Source of the DNA: Chlamydomonas sphaeroides
Lineage: Eukaryota > Chlorophyta > Chlorophyceae > Chlamydomonadales > Chlamydomonadaceae
Assembly: GCA_001662425.1 (NCBI GenBank)
Contig: BDDC01000001.1
Coordinates: 276,032 to 340,031 of the forward strand
Length of the DNA: 64,000 nucleotides
Reading direction: 5' to 3'
A program made the position numbers and the translations under genes. Each line of letters begins with the position of its first letter. Positions within the stretch are counted from its first letter, which is position 1. The notes beneath the pieces are model-generated. The model did no database searches, was not told the origin of the DNA, and saw nothing but the letters and a program-made list of their open reading frames with translations. Below are positions 1 to 13,200 of this stretch, one piece after another.

Positions 1-3000
1 CGCTTGCGCCGCCGCACGCTACGGGAGTACGGTGCCGAGGTGCCGTACCGCCGTACTGCCTGCCGTACGCACCTGGTAGGCCGAGGGCGTGGGCTGCAGC
101 GGCTCCAGGGGGGCCAGCGCCAGGCCGCGCATCTCCGCGGCGCCGCCGATGAGCGCCGCTCGCAGCAGCATGGCCGAGGGCGCAAAGGGCGCCGCGCCGG
201 GGGTGGCGTTGCGGCCTGGCCGGGAGAATGAGGGGCCCAGGCGGCAGGGTTCGTGTCAGACACGGGCCCAGGGGCAACGGGTGCTGGCCCCAAACCCGCA
301 AGCCACGTGGCGCACCTAGCGGGTAGAAGCCCGACGTGAAGTACTGCCGTGCGAGTACGGCAGCGCCCGCCACCAGCGGCGCCGACATGCTCGTCCCACT
401 CATGGTGTGCCGTATCGTACAGCCGTCGTCCATGCCAACCGACACGTAGTCCGTCCAGGCGCTCAGCACGGCCGTACCGGGCGCCACCAGGTCCGGCTTG
501 TACCGCCCGTCCGCCGTGGGCCCGTACGCGCTGTACGACGGCACGTCCTCGTACGGCGGCGTTGGGTTCCATGTCGGCCGTACGTACACGCGCCGCCCCG
601 CCGCCAGCGCAGCCAAGATCTGACCGCCGAGCCCAGCCGGCAGCGCCGCCGCCGGCAGCGCCGACGACGCCGGGTTGAGCCTCATCGGCACCGCCGCCGG
701 CGACTCGGTCACGACGGCGACGGCGGCGCCGCCAGCGGCCGCCGCCGCCAGGACTTTGACGTAAAACATGCACTCGCCCGCTGCCGCGATGACGAGCTTG
801 GGCAGGCCCGACGAGCCGGCTGCGTCCGGCAGCATGCTGGCCGCATTAGTCAGCGGCCGGCAGGCGGTGGTGGGCGTGGCGGCGACGGCCTCCAGCACCG
901 AGCCGTCCAGATCCCGGAGTGTACGGAAGTCCTGGCTGGTGGGCAGCTGCAGTACCTCGGACAGCTCCAGGGAGGCCGCGGCGGCGGCCGCAGAAATCCC
1001 GGCGCCGCCAGTCCCTGTCGCGTTGTTCGTCGGCGGGCTGCCGCTGTGGGAGGACGGCGGCTGCGGCGACGGCGAGACGTCCTGCGCCAGCCGGCGCGCA
1101 CCGAGCCGCCGGTGGGTTGGCGCGGCGCCGCCAGGCGCCGCAGCGGCGGGGCCGCTGCGGCCCGCTAGGAGGCTGAGCAGCTCCGCGACGACGCCCTCGG
1201 CCGCCTCGCCCTCGCCCGACAGCCCGTCCGCGTCATCGAGCGCCGACCGAGGCGAGGAGCCCAGCTCGGCCACCAGGCCCGACACCAGCAGCGGCGGCTC
1301 CACCTCCTCGCCCGGCAGAGCCGACCACACCTGCGGCATCGACAGGGCGGGGGCCGATGAGGTAGACCACACAACGCCACCTCAGCACTGCATCACGCCA
1401 GGCAGCGCCGCCAGCTGCGCCAACGCCACCCAGGCGAGCCCAGGCGTTGTTCGCTGGCGACCGGCGCACCTGGAGGAGCAGCACGCCGTCGTCGAGGCCG
1501 GAGGCCGTCAGACTGCGAGTGGAGCCGACGCTGAGCGTGTTCTTGGCGTTGGCGGGGGCGCTGACGGTGCCGTTGCGCGGCGGCGGCTGCAGGTTGCCGT
1601 CGTTGCCGGCGGCGGTGAGCACCAATAGGTGAGGGTTGCGCCACGTGACTTCGTCCAGCTGCGCGCACAGGTTGTTGTACCAGAACGTCCTGCCGTACGG
1701 CAACGTACGACGCAACCAGGGCGGGGAGGGACGGGGAGGGGCGGGCGTCAGGGTTGGTGTGTTGTGCGTTGTCTGCCGTACATTGAGCTGGCACGCAACG
1801 AGGGTGTGGTTGCAGGCGAGGGTGCCAGAGAGGGCAGCAGCGGCGTGGGGGCGTGGTTGAGGGGGACGGGCGGCCGGTACGGATGATGACTCACTGCTTG
1901 CTGCCCCACGAGTCCGATTGCACGTACACCCCCGCCGCTGCCTGGTACTGCAGGATCTCTTCGTACGCGGGCAGGTCGTACACGCGGCTCCGGTCCATGA
2001 TGTCGTAGAACGCCAGTTTTGCGCCAGGCGCCAGGCCCGTCGCGTCATCGAGCTTGTACGACGACGGCAGTACGGACTCCGTACCCGCGCTCCGTGCCCG
2101 GTTTCGGGGGGTAGGAACCAGCGCTGGCAGGGGCGCCGGCGGGCTGGGCGCCGGCAATGGGGGCGGCGGTGGCGGCGGTGGGCTCATCTTCTTCTTCTTC
2201 ATCGGGCTTGCTGCCTTTGCCAGGGGGGCGGGCTCCGGTGAGGGCGGCGGCGGCGAGGGCGGCCGCGGCAACGACGGCGGCCGCGGCGACGGCGGCGACG
2301 GCCACGGTGGCCGCGGCGAGGGCGGCGGGTCGATGCTTCGGCTGTCAAGCCCGGTGCGGTTGGAGGCGCCGAGGCAGGCCCCCACGGCGATGCCCGAGAC
2401 GTGGGTACCATGGCCGTCCGCATCGCCAAAGTCTGGAGTAGGGCCAAGCCAGGGGGTCAGAGAAGGACTCGCCACGGGGGCACGGGGTAAGAGCGAGGCC
2501 GCAAGACCCCCTCGCAAGACGCGGCCGGTTGCCCTGAGCCCCGCCCACCGGAGAATGCGTAGTACGACACCAGCTTGCGGTGCGTGCTGCTGGTGAACAC
2601 CTTGGCGCCGCGGCGCTCGGGGTCGGGCGTCAGCCGCCGCCACACGTCCGGCACCTGACGCCGCGCGGGCGAGGGCCGAGGCGCACAGCCGGCAGCGGCG
2701 CAGCAGCAGCAGGCAGCAACAGCTAAGGCAGTGAGCAGGCCGAGAGCAGGCCGCACGCCTGGATGGGTACAAGGGCGCCGTGCCCTGACCACCTGGGGCC
2801 GCCCCCGGGTGCAGCGGAGGCCTGGCCGCAAGCACGGGCGCCCTAGCTGCTGAGCGCATGCACGGGCGAGGCCCCTTCCAGAACCCGGGGGAACCCTCCT
2901 CAGGCACTGGCCGAGAGGCCGCCGCGCCTACGCCACGGCCTCCACCCCATTCAACGCCGCCGGCCTGGCGCACCTGGGGGTCGAAGAAGTAGCAGCTATC

Positions 3001-4660
3001 CATGTCCACTCCGCTGTCGCTGATGCCCACCACCTGCGAGCAAAGACCATCACACGTCGTTGCCGGCGCTGCAGGGCCCGCTCCTGACCCCACCCGCGCT
3101 GCGCAGCAGCAGCACTGCCCCACCACCCCCTCATGCGCCCAGCAACGTTATGCAACGTTATGCGACGTTATGCACAGCAGCAGCCACAGCTCTACCCACA
3201 TCCCTCCCTCCCTTGCTCTCCCCACCTGGCCGCTGCCGTCCAGCCCGCGGGCCCAGAACGAGTGCGCCGACGCCGCCGGCGTCGTCCCCGCCGCCAGCCG
3301 GCCCAGCCCGCGGCCGCCGGTCTGCGCGAGCAGGCTGCCCCACACGTCGCGCTTTCCCAGCCGCGGCGTGGGCTCCAGCCAGTGCACCTCCCTCTGGCCC
3401 GCCAGCCAGGCCAGAGCAGGCCGCACGTGGCCGCCGCACACCACCGCCAGCAGCACCCGGCCCCGAGCGCGCAGTGCCGGGCCGCAGGCGCGAGCCCGAT
3501 GCGGCTTGTCGGCGGCGGGCCCGGCGCCGCCTTCGGTGTCTAGGTCGTCGCCGTCGTTGCGAGGAGCGGGAGCCGCGCGGGAGCGAACCCGGTTTTTGCG
3601 GAGCGGCAGCGTGGGCAGCGCGTCTGACAGGGGCTGCAGCCACGCGGCCGCGAGCGCGTCTGCGAGCGAGCGCGCGTCGGCCGGCGAGGCGCCGGGCGGC
3701 GGGAAGAGCTGCGCCGTGATGATGTAGCGCGTGACTCCGCCTGCAGCGGGTAGCGGAGGCGCACATTCGTACATTCGTACATGGAGCTGACGTCTAGCTG
3801 TGGACTACATGGTATGGGTCGTCCCAGCGGGGAGGCGGATAAGGCAACACGCACCCTCAGTGACAGCGGCGAAGTCCGGCGTGTCCACCTCGTCTTCGTC
3901 CCCCTTCCCGCCGCCAGCTGCGTCGCCGCCGCCGCCGTCATCCTCCTCGGCGCCGCTGCTCCGCCCCGACACGCTGCCGTCGCCATCGGCGGTCAGCAGG
4001 ATGCCCGACCACTCTGGCGCCACCTTGTGCTCCGGCCCACAGGAGGCCTGCGTCACAACGCGCGGCACGGCAGCGACAAAGTCGAGTGGATGCGTACATC
4101 GTGACATGGGCCCATGTGAGGCGCTGACGCGCGAGTCCTGTGGGCGCCCCTTCGGGCACTGCGTTGCAATCGTGTGTGCAAGGAAGGGGGCGTCTCAATA
4201 GCGAGACAACCTACCACGGCCGCAGCCAGGCCCTGCTCCAGAGCATCCGCCACCACCTCTGGCGGTGCGTACACGAGCCAGGTGTGTTCGGGTATGTAGC
4301 CCTGCACGACGGCGCTGCGCTGCTGCAGGTAGGCCGCTAGCGCCGTGCGTCGGTCCGGGTTGCCGTAGGACACGAAGTAGGCTTGTGGGGGGCTGGCCGC
4401 TGGCGCCCCCCGGTCGGCGGCTCGCAAGACGCGAGACCTCGCTGCAGGGCTCCTGTGGGTATGGCATCGCGCGGGGAGCGATTGGTTGTGCGGAGGGGTT
4501 CGGCGTGCGGGCGTCGCGAGGTGGGGTGGCATTGCAGGTCCGTGACGCACCCATCAGTCGGCAAGAAGATGGTTCCGGTGCGCAGGTGGAGCGCTGTCGC
4601 CGTGCTGAGCGCCTTGTCGACGGTTACTAGCAAGACCAGCGCTACGAGCAGCGGCCACAT
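1..4660 (-). CDS. secreted subtilisin-like (S8, Kp43-type) serine protease, 3' end outside window
   Basis: Subtilase endopeptidase predicted to enter the secretory pathway. Exons in transcript order: 4660-4551, 4392-4215, 4047-3855, 3740-3226, 3033-2974, 2654-2549, 2432-1895, 1689-1470, 1330-316, 215-73. Junctions are GT-AG and keep phase; a GTGCGT donor at 72 shows that coding continues off the window. The ATG at 4660 starts a hydrophobic signal peptide (WPLLVALVLLVTV). Catalytic residues are visible: Asp in SDSGVD (~338), His in GHGTHVSG (~395), oxyanion Asn in TAAGND (~596) and Ser in GTSMSAP (~954). A PPSP-rich loop follows the His block. Between Asn and Ser lies a protease-associated-like segment (ACRPL, then GECMFYVK). 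The SAMLLRAALIGGA stretch after the Ser suits the Kp43 subgroup. That subgroup is thought to include Chlamydomonas sporangin (VLE), so cell-wall lysis is a possible role, but this is inference. The triad is intact. The start and active-site exons are secure; the exact role is not. Confidence 0.88.
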
Positions 4661-5382
4661 GGCCTACGCCCGCCCCACTACTGGGGTCCTCGCTCATCCG
4701 CGCGTGGCTTCTGTCATAACCATTTAATTGTGGGGATATCACTTGGGCCGTAAGCGGTGTTGCGAAGCGACACAGAAGGCAAAGTCTGTCGGGCCGGTAG
4801 CAGTGTGTCGCTCGTCGAAACGCTTCGCACTGCACGGAATGCTGTATGATGTATCAAAAAGATACCCAGAGACGAGACACGCGTTTGAGAGCTAGGTGCG
4901 CGGTTCGCGAACACAGCGGCACGTACCCAACCCCCGCCCCACCGGCTGGCAGGGGGCGATGACTCAGTCGCCAACGGTGGCACACATGACGCCCAGCAAC
5001 ACGGAGCTACGCCCTTAGCCAGTTACACAGGATTTCATTGGTACATTCTGTCCCACACGAAACGACATCCTTGTGTTTGTTCGTAACTAATTGCCGACCG
5101 CGACCGCTCGCCTCCCAAGCAGTCGCAAGCCCCAAACATAGCTGCGAGCACGCAGCGAGCACCTCATAGCGCATCCAGATGCATTCTTGCTGAAGCAATC
5201 CTGGCGACGCCACCTACGGACACGGAACATCGCAGCCGTCGCCCTTGGTGTAGGCTGTAAGGTTGTCATGGACGTCGAGCGCTAGGACCTAGCAATCGTC
5301 AGCCGGGGCCTCGGCAGGGCGCCTCTGAGCTCGGCAGGCTTCGAGGAGCCCAGCAGCCGCGGCATCCCAGAACCAACCTGCC
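4661..5382. other. divergent intergenic region between the subtilase and the PP2C gene
   Basis: This stretch separates two genes transcribed away from each other and should hold both promoters and 5' UTRs. It is less GC-rich than the neighbouring coding DNA (for example 5030-5100). I see no convincing TATA box, RNA gene or coding exon in it. Confidence 0.5.
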
Positions 5383-8177
5383 ATGCCGCTCGCACGCAAG
5401 TCTCGTCGCGCGACACGGTTCTCAGCGCAGCGCGACTTCCAGAAAAGCAAAGCTCTGCAGGTAAGCGCTCGCACGTTCTGCCCTCTTCGCTCGTGTGCCT
5501 CGGTAACTGCACCTCGTTCCTCGCATTTCTCACGTCCACCCCGTCGCCCATGCCTTCTCCAATCACAGGCCGGCAATGTAAAGCTCTGCTACGCGGCATG
5601 CACCATGGCCGGAGCAGACGCAGATGGCGACAAGGCAAATCAGGCAAGGGCTATAGCCCTCGTGCGGGCCCTCTGGCTGCGCTGGCCAGGCCAGCCGCCA
5701 GCCGCCCTGCCCCGACTTGCAACCCTCCCCCCCCACACAACTCATTCCTCCTTTCCTCTGGACTTCAAACCACACCCCACAGGACAGCTGGATGGCGCAC
5801 GTGCTGCGGCACGAACAGGCGCGGGAAGCACCGCCGCTGGTGGTCTTCGGTGTGTTTGATGGCCACGGCGACGACGGCGGCTGGGCGGCGGCGGTGGCGG
5901 CCGAGGCGCTGCCTGAGCTGCTGCAGCAGGCGCACACTCAAGTGCGTACGGCAGGAATCTATGCAGCTGCCGTACCCAAATTACAGGGCTGCAACACCCG
6001 CCTCGATCAAGCACACGTCCCTGGCAGCCGCAGTCGCAGCCGCAGCCGCAGTCGCAGCCGCAGCCGCAGCCGCAGCCGCAGCCGCAGCCGCAGCCGCAGC
6101 CGCAGCCGCAGCCGCAGCCGCTGGCGCAGGCGACTGCATCCTCGGCCCTAGTCGCCGAGCCACCGCGCATCTGCGCACAGCAGGCGACCTCGCAGCGCCT
6201 CCTGTCCAGATGCTCACAAACGCCGCAACGCACCCGCTCACCGCCGTGCCGCGCCTGCGCTTGCCCCCCGGCACAACGCCGCAGGACCTGCCGCCCGACG
6301 CAGCGCTGGTGGCGTGCTTCGAGGCCACCCACCAGGCGCTGCTGCAGGCGCCCGGCCTGGACGTGCGGCGCTCGGGCTGCACGGCGGTGGTGGCGGCGCT
6401 GGCGGACGACTGCCTGGTGGTGGCTAATGCGGGGGACTCGCGCTGCATCGTGGGTGCGTGGGGCGCTGCGGGACGGGGAGAGACAGCGCTGCACAACGGG
6501 GGAGGACTCCCTGGTCTGGCCTGTGCTGGGGAACTCCAACACCGTGGCGGCAACCCTGAAAGGTAGCTGCGAGTTCGAGCGGTCCTGCAGTTCAGTTCAC
6601 CACCGGCTCAGGCGGGCCCGGGCTCAGCCGCCGGCAGCGATGTGGGCCGAGCTGGCGTGTGCTGACGCCGCCTGGGCTGTGGCGCTGTGGGTCGCGCAGG
6701 CCGGTTCGAGGGCGCCAACGAGGTATCCGCCTACGAGCTGACCAACGACCACACGCCCTGCCTCATGCACGAGGCCAACCGGGTGCTGGCATCTGGGGTG
6801 AGCGGAGCGCAGCGCCCCGCGGCCATGCGTGTGTAGACCCACGCGCCGAGCGGCCGGGGCCTCCCGGGGTGGCCAAAATGCCGCCACCTGACAACGGACG
6901 ACGCAGCGCTGCGGGGCTCTGCAGGGCTTTCTATGTATCACCCCTGTGCGGGACTGCCAGCTGCCGAGGGTTGCAATGCCCACGGCCGGCGTGCCTTCAG
7001 TCAAATTCCCGGCGTTGGCCTTGCGGCGTGCCCGGCCCCCGCTCCCAACCCCGCAGGCTCGCATCGCGCCCATCATCATCGGCGGCCAGCCGCTGGGCCC
7101 GCCGCGTGTGTGGGAGCGCAGCAGCGAGCAGCCCGGGCTGTGCATAACGCGCTCGCTGGGAGACGCCTTCGCCAAGCGCCTGGGCGTCACGGCGGCGCCC
7201 GAACTAGCCACGCTGCCGCTGTCCGTGGACGACCGGTGGGACCACTGGGTTCGCGCAGCAGGGTGGGCTGTGGGGGCCTCGCAAGCCCTTGACACTCAGA
7301 GTGATCAGGAAGGGAGGGGATTGCGACCCCAGGTTGGGACAGGGCACGCGGCGAGGATGTGGGTTTGAGGGAATATGTTTAGGAAGTGTGCGGCAATGTG
7401 TAGGGGCCGGGTTGCTGCGGGCCGGGGCGGTGGGCACGACGCGGAGACGGTGCAGGGGGCCCGTGCGAGGAACAGGCGGGATCGCCGGGCTCGGGTCTGC
7501 GTGCTCGGGCGCCGCTCCAGCCCGGCCGCACGTTCCCTCACCTTGCCTGAGCCGCGCCCCTCCCTCCCCTCCATCCCTCAACTCAAAGCACCACAGCACT
7601 TCGACGCTCGCGTCCGCGGCACCACCTCAACTTAGCTTGACCGTGCCCTCCCGCCCCTTGCTGCGACCCATGCATTCGCAGCTACCTGGCTCTCGTGTCC
7701 GACGGCATCACCGAGTTCATGAGCAGCCACGAGATCATGGAGCGCATCCACGGATGGGCCGCCGCCGGCACCACGCCAGATGAGGTCGCGCGGCGGCTTG
7801 TGCGAGAGGCGCGGCAGCGCTGGAAGGATCGCTGCGGCGACGGCGTCGTGGATGACTGTACGGCAGTGATTGTGTACCTGGTGTACGAACCCGAGCAGGT
7901 AGCGGGCGGTACGGCAGACGGTACGGCGGCGGTTGGAGCGGGGAAGGGAGCGGAGAAGGCGGGGCGGAAGGGCAAGGTAGGGGCAGGGGTGGTTGGGAGG
8001 AGGCGGAGCGGCTTGCGGCCGCGAGTGTCGCTGGCGGGGTCGCTGGCGGGCGCGGGCGTGGGGCCGGGCAGGGCGGGTACGTGGGGGGAATGGGCGGCGG
8101 GGCTGTGGGCCAGCGTGTCGGCGGTCGTGCCCTGGTCGCTTAGCCACCGGTCGCGCCGCAAAGTGATCACCGTGTGA
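5383..8177 (+). CDS. PP2C-type Ser/Thr protein phosphatase
   Basis: Metal-dependent Ser/Thr phosphatase of the PPM/PP2C family, about 442 aa. Exons: 5383-5460, 5569-5643, 5783-5941, 6210-6453, 6700-6797, 7057-7235, 7682-8177; phase is kept throughout. Motifs in order: KANQDSW (Asp metal ligand, ~52), VFDGHGD (~75), GCTAVVAAL with NAGDSRC in exon 4, YELTNDHTP and ANRVLASG in exon 5, CITRSLGD in exon 6, LVSDGITEF and DDCTAVIVYL in exon 7. All metal-binding Asp positions expected of PP2C are present, so it should be active. After the catalytic core there is a low-complexity Gly/Arg-rich tail of about 90 residues. The basic N-terminus (MPLARKSRRATR) could be an organelle signal, but this is weak. 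The second intron uses a GC donor (5644). The exon 4 acceptor (6208-6209) is the least certain boundary because the intron before it contains a hexamer repeat. Confidence 0.9.
6024..6128 (+). repeat. GCAGCC hexamer microsatellite inside a PP2C intron
   Basis: About 16 tandem copies of the 6-bp unit GCAGCC (CAGCCG in other registers), with a few T substitutions. It lies in the third intron of the PP2C gene. Translated in frame it would give an Arg-Ser or Ser-Arg run, which is not part of the phosphatase. Confidence 0.85.
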
Positions 8178-10286
8178 GGAGGAGGCTCCGTCCTGAGTGC
8201 GAGAGCTTGTGCATACCTTTCCGTGCACGTGTCTGTACAGCAGGAGCGCTGCAGCCTGACGAGTTGTGGTTAGTTTGCAAAGTGGATCGTGCATGTATGG
8301 GCGGACGGGCCGAACGGCGCTTGGCTGGTTCCGAGCAGGAGGCGGGGCTGCGGCGGTGTGGGTCGCAGGGGGTGGCGGGCAGGAAGCAGGATGTGCAGGC
8401 GCCCGCCGCAAGGGCGAGCTCGCAGCCACCAGGAGCCTCGTGGCAGCCACCACGGCGTTTCCATGTGACTGAGGGTACCGTTGTCGCAGCCACGGCTTCA
8501 TGCCAGGTGCCGGGGGCGTGGCTGATGAGGAGCGAGGAGCGCAGCTGGCACAGCAAGGAGCAGGGCTGCTGCGCTGGGCAGGGCGGGTTGGGTCGCGAGG
8601 CGCGGACGCAGCGGGCCCCCGCAGGCATGAGGCGGGGCAGGAGGCAGGACGTGGGCGTCGCTGTGGCGCTGCTGCTACACGGCCCGGCCTGAGGTCACCT
8701 GGCGTGCAGCGCCCAGCCGGATGGTGGCCCGCAGGCGGGGGCCGCAAGACCGCAACACACGCGTGATAGTCTGCTAGACCACAGGCCTCTGACAACGGGC
8801 CTGGGCAGCTTGACACACGCAGCACGGCAAGCACGTGGCCTCGTACTGCACCCCATGCTGCCCCGTGACACCCCCGGCCACAGCGTGGCGAAAGCGCGCC
8901 CAGAACAGCCGGGGCGGCGCAGCACAACAGTCGCAAAAACTCCCCAGAAAGGCCCAGAATCGCCCGTCGCGTACACAGCGACGCAGGCAGTCCGCCTGCT
9001 TGCTCGGACGGCAACAACAATGTGTCAGCAAGCGCAGCTCCTGTGATAGCAGAAACCAGATCGCATGATACGACACACCCATGGCAGGCTCGTAGCTAGC
9101 GTGCCGCTTCCCAACACAGCACGCCGCGCTCTACGCTGAGCATGCCGTCCTCTAGGCTACTGGCCAAGGACGCCGAGGGGCAGACGCCACCACCCCGCCC
9201 CTCAGCCGCCACCTCCCACACACCCACAGCGACCTCCAGAAACGTACATGAATATTAGTGCCCGATTGCAGCGGGCCGCCAGCCAGGGTGTGCGTGCAGA
9301 TATATGCACGGCCACCGGCCTGACGCCGCGCCCGTCGGTCGCATCACATCTAGGTGACGCCCAGCCGCGCGAAGGCAGTGCCCGCATAAAAATGACAACA
9401 CGCACATGCGCCGAGGGAGTGCGCGTACCACCGTACCCAGCCTCCAGAAGTCTCAGCCGGCAGCGGCAGGGTCCACATCCCAGCCGCAAGACGGCACCCC
9501 ACCATGCAGTTCACGGCGGGCGCAGACAGACGCACAGCTATTACTGCAGCAGCCCAGCCGCGCGCTTGCTGCTTCGTGCCCGCATGCATACGAGGCGCGC
9601 AGCAAGCGCGCGGCTGGCCCGCGGGTGTGTTCGAGAGCTCAACTGCGATGGACGTCGCTGCCTGCCGGAATGAAGGCACCGGCGGCGGCGACTCGCATGT
9701 GTACTGCCAGGCTCGCGCTCCACGCACCAGCCGGCAGCCACATCAAAACGTGTTCATGCACACAACGGGGACGCCCCACAATGCCCCCCACAGCGTTGAT
9801 CCAGACGCACAGGGCACAGCCGGCAAGCCGCCCACCCCACCGCTGCCCACTCCACCGGTGCAGCCGTGCAGCGCAGGAGACGCTCCTGGACGCTCTCGTG
9901 GGGCGGCAGCACCGCCGCGCAAAATGACCCATAGCCCATCCACGGCATAGACAGAAGCAGACGCGTCCCAGCGGCGCAGCGCATAGCGACGAGGACAGGG
10001 GCTAGCATGACTGACCAACATCCACAGACACACACAGAAACATCATGCACGCGCCGAGCGAGATGCGCCGCAGCCGGCGCCCAACGCTCCGCACACAGCA
10101 TGGCACAATGCAGTGAGCAGAGGCGATGCCATTCATCCGACGAAATCAACAAGCCAACGCACGCCTCTGCGGTGCGCCGGCTCATCTGAAAACCCTGGCC
10201 GGGTACCACGCAAGCTTCCGCAGCGCCGGGCACCGGGACCGTTCCTGCACGCCCGGCCGTCGCTGCGCACCTGCCCAGCCCTCGGC
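8178..10286. other. convergent intergenic region (3' flanks of the PP2C and SPL-like genes)
   Basis: About 2.1 kb between two converging genes. It should contain both 3' UTRs. Several open frames of 60-170 codons cross it on both strands, but none has recognisable motifs or splice-consistent neighbours. I see no TGTAA polyadenylation signal close behind the PP2C stop, no repeats of note and no RNA gene. Confidence 0.45.
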
Positions 10287-13200
10287 TCACTCCTGCTTCC
10301 AGCCCTTGGCATGGGCCAGCGCCGCAGACGCGCTGCTGCCCGCGCTCGTGCCGCTGCTGTCTGCGCACTGCCGCCGGCCGCCGCCGCGCGCCGCCGCCGC
10401 CTGCTGCGCCGCGGCGCCCGGCGCCTCCAGCAGCGCCTGCTGCGAGTCGCTCCACCGCAGCCGGAAGTGGACGTGCAGCGACACCGTGACGAGCAGCGCA
10501 GCCAGCTCCACGCGCGCGGCGATCAGCGCCGCCGCCAGCGGGCCGGCGGCGGCGCCCACGCGCAGCACCACAAGCGCGTTCAGCGGCAGGCGCGCGCACG
10601 CCACCATCAGCGCCGCAGCGGGGGAGACCTGCAGGCGGCGGTGGATTCGCGCTCGTGTCATCCGAGTATGGCACTCAGGCCGCCGAGGGCCTGCAGCCCC
10701 GGCAGTGAGGGGCCGCGCGCAACGGCGTGGGCCGGCGCGGCTTGGCGCACAGGAAACGCGCGACGCACGCACCAGGCAGGTGCAGATGGGGTCCTGCTGA
10801 AAAGTACAGCTAAGCGCAAGACACGAAGGCACGTGTTGATGTGATGAAATTTACGCAGCGGCGCAACCGCGCGCACCAGGCAGCTGCCGGGCATGATGAT
10901 TCCCTCGTACAGGAAGACGCCCACGCCGCTCATGTACAGCACTGTGGTCACCGGCATCGGCAGGGCAGTCCAGATGACCAGCGCCTTCCCCAGCAGCAGC
11001 CCCAGCAGCCGCGGCAGCCGCAGGCCCAGCGCCGCGGTGTCCGAGGCGCGCCGCGGCAGCGCCAGCCGCAGCAGGCTGCCCAACAGGCCCATGCCGCTGA
11101 CGGCGACGGGGATGGCCAGGTCGGCGGCCAGCGACAGCCGGCCCGCCACCGAGCAGCGCACTAGCATGGCCAGCAGCACCAGCGCGTCCAGCAGGTGCCT
11201 GCGAGGTCAAGCACGGCGACGGCGTGGGCATGGCATGAGCAGTCCGTGCGTGCTCAGCAGGGGGCCGGAACCGCGCCGGCGCCAGCGCACCCAGGGCGCT
11301 GACAGGCAGGCGCATGGGCGGTGGCGGCGCAGCGTGCCCGCCTGCCGCAAGCACCGCGCGGCTGGAGCGGACGCCTCCATTGCATCGTCCGTCATGGTGA
11401 CTGGTGCCACGGCACCGCCGCGCTTATGCAGCCGCCCGCACCCGCACTCCGAACGTGCGCCTTCGCGGTCCTCACCCGTGCTTTGCCAGGGCCAGCACCC
11501 AGCTCTGCACGTACGCCTGCTCCGCCTCCTCCTCAGCAGTGGGGTCGCGGCGGTCCAGGCCCAGGCGCAGCACGCGCAGCAGCACTCCCAGCCAGGCCCG
11601 ACCGGCGTGCTGCCGCAGCGAAGCGCCCCGCCAGCCGCCTTGCGGCGCCGGCTGCCGGCCCCTGGGCGCCCTGACACGCGCGAGCGCGGCCGGCCCATCC
11701 TCCGGCTCCTCTCCCTCTGCCTCTCCCTCTCCCTCGCTCTCGTCTTCGCTCTGGCGTAGCGCGTGCTGCTCCGTGCGTCGCGGTCCCGACGAGGCCGTCC
11801 AGGGCTGCATGTCCGGAATGGACCGCGCGGTCCAGGGCCGCTCCGGCTCCAGCTCCGGTCCGGGTCCGGCCTCTACACAGCACCACCGCTCCGGGCTGCC
11901 GATGCCCAGGCGGTCCGTGTCGGCGCGCACGCGTGCCGCCACTGCGGCCCAGCTGTGCGCTGCCGCCTCCTCCTCCAGGTTTGGGCCGAGCAGCGCCAGC
12001 TGCTGCTCGCGCACCCCTGCCGCGGGCGACGCCGCCGCGCCCTCCGCAATGGCGGCATCGAGTATTGCAACGCCGGCCTCCCAGCTCCCCAGGTCGTACA
12101 GCAGCTCGTCTAGGTTGCCGTATAACTCGGCCGGCCACGTGGACGCCAGCTCGTCCACCTGCGCAGCGCCGGTGGGGGGTGCGCGAAGCGCGGCAGGGGA
12201 AAGGGCGTGCTGGGGAACGGGACGCAGGAGACAATGGCGCTGGCATAAGATGACAATGTGGACAGCTCGAGCTCCCACACGTACGGCTGCAGCTGTCACG
12301 TCCGCAAGCCGCAGCCTCGCGAGCCCAACCCAACGGCGCCGCAGCCGCGCGGACCGAGCTCTCGAGCCCCGGGCGGCGCGGTGTTGAATCACCTCGGCAG
12401 CCAGCGCCTCGTCGGCGGTGGCGAGCAGCGGCACGACGGCCATGCAGGTCTGGCCGCGGCCACTGGGAATGCGCTGACGCAGCTCCACCTGAGCGGCGAC
12501 GAGCGGGCGCGGAGGCGGGGTGCTGTCGACACCGCCGTCGCTTTGTCATGTTACGGCGTACGTGCTGGGTGCGGTGCAGGCAGCCCCTGCTGCGGACCTC
12601 CCCACGTACCATCACCGTGCCGGGGCTGGTGGGCGACCCCAGCAGGTCGACCTCGTACTCCAGGTGCTCGTACTCGTCCACGTTGCCGTACCCGTACGGC
12701 GTGATGCTGTCGTGCGGCAGCGTACGGCAGAGCACGACGACGGGCAGGCGGCGCTGGCGGCAGCTCACGAGCACTTCGGGCGGGCCCTCCTGGGTGCGGC
12801 TGCGCGCCACGTGCACGCGCAGCATGAGGCGCGTGGCACCGGCGGCGGCGGGCGGCGTCGTGCGCAGCGGCAGCGCGCGCGGCGTCAGCTGCAGCAGCGG
12901 CACGGAGATGGCGCCCTCGGCGGCCGCGCCACTTCCCTCGAGCGCGCTCGGCGTGAGGCTGAGGCTGTGCCAAGGCACCGACGGCGCGAGGTTCTGGCTG
13001 GCGCCAGCGCTGGCGCCACCCTTCGGCCTGCACGTACACACGACAGCACAGCAGTAAGTGCAGTAGCAGCAGCAGCAGGCTCGCGTGAGGCATGGCGCAG
13101 CGCGGAGTGCGAGTTCCAGCAGCGCTGGCGGCCGGACCGCCCACCGCCCACCTCCTGCCGCCCACCGCCCACCGCCACAGCCGTGCCGCTCCCCACGCAG

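Noticed and set aside
5717..6151. Apparent Arg/Ser-repeat protein (SR-like)
   Set aside because: The Ser-Arg run is only the translation of the GCAGCC hexamer repeat in a PP2C intron.
9060..10280. Several overlapping frames on both strands between the PP2C and SPL-like genes
   Set aside because: They lack motifs and consistent codon choice and lie where two 3' UTRs must be.
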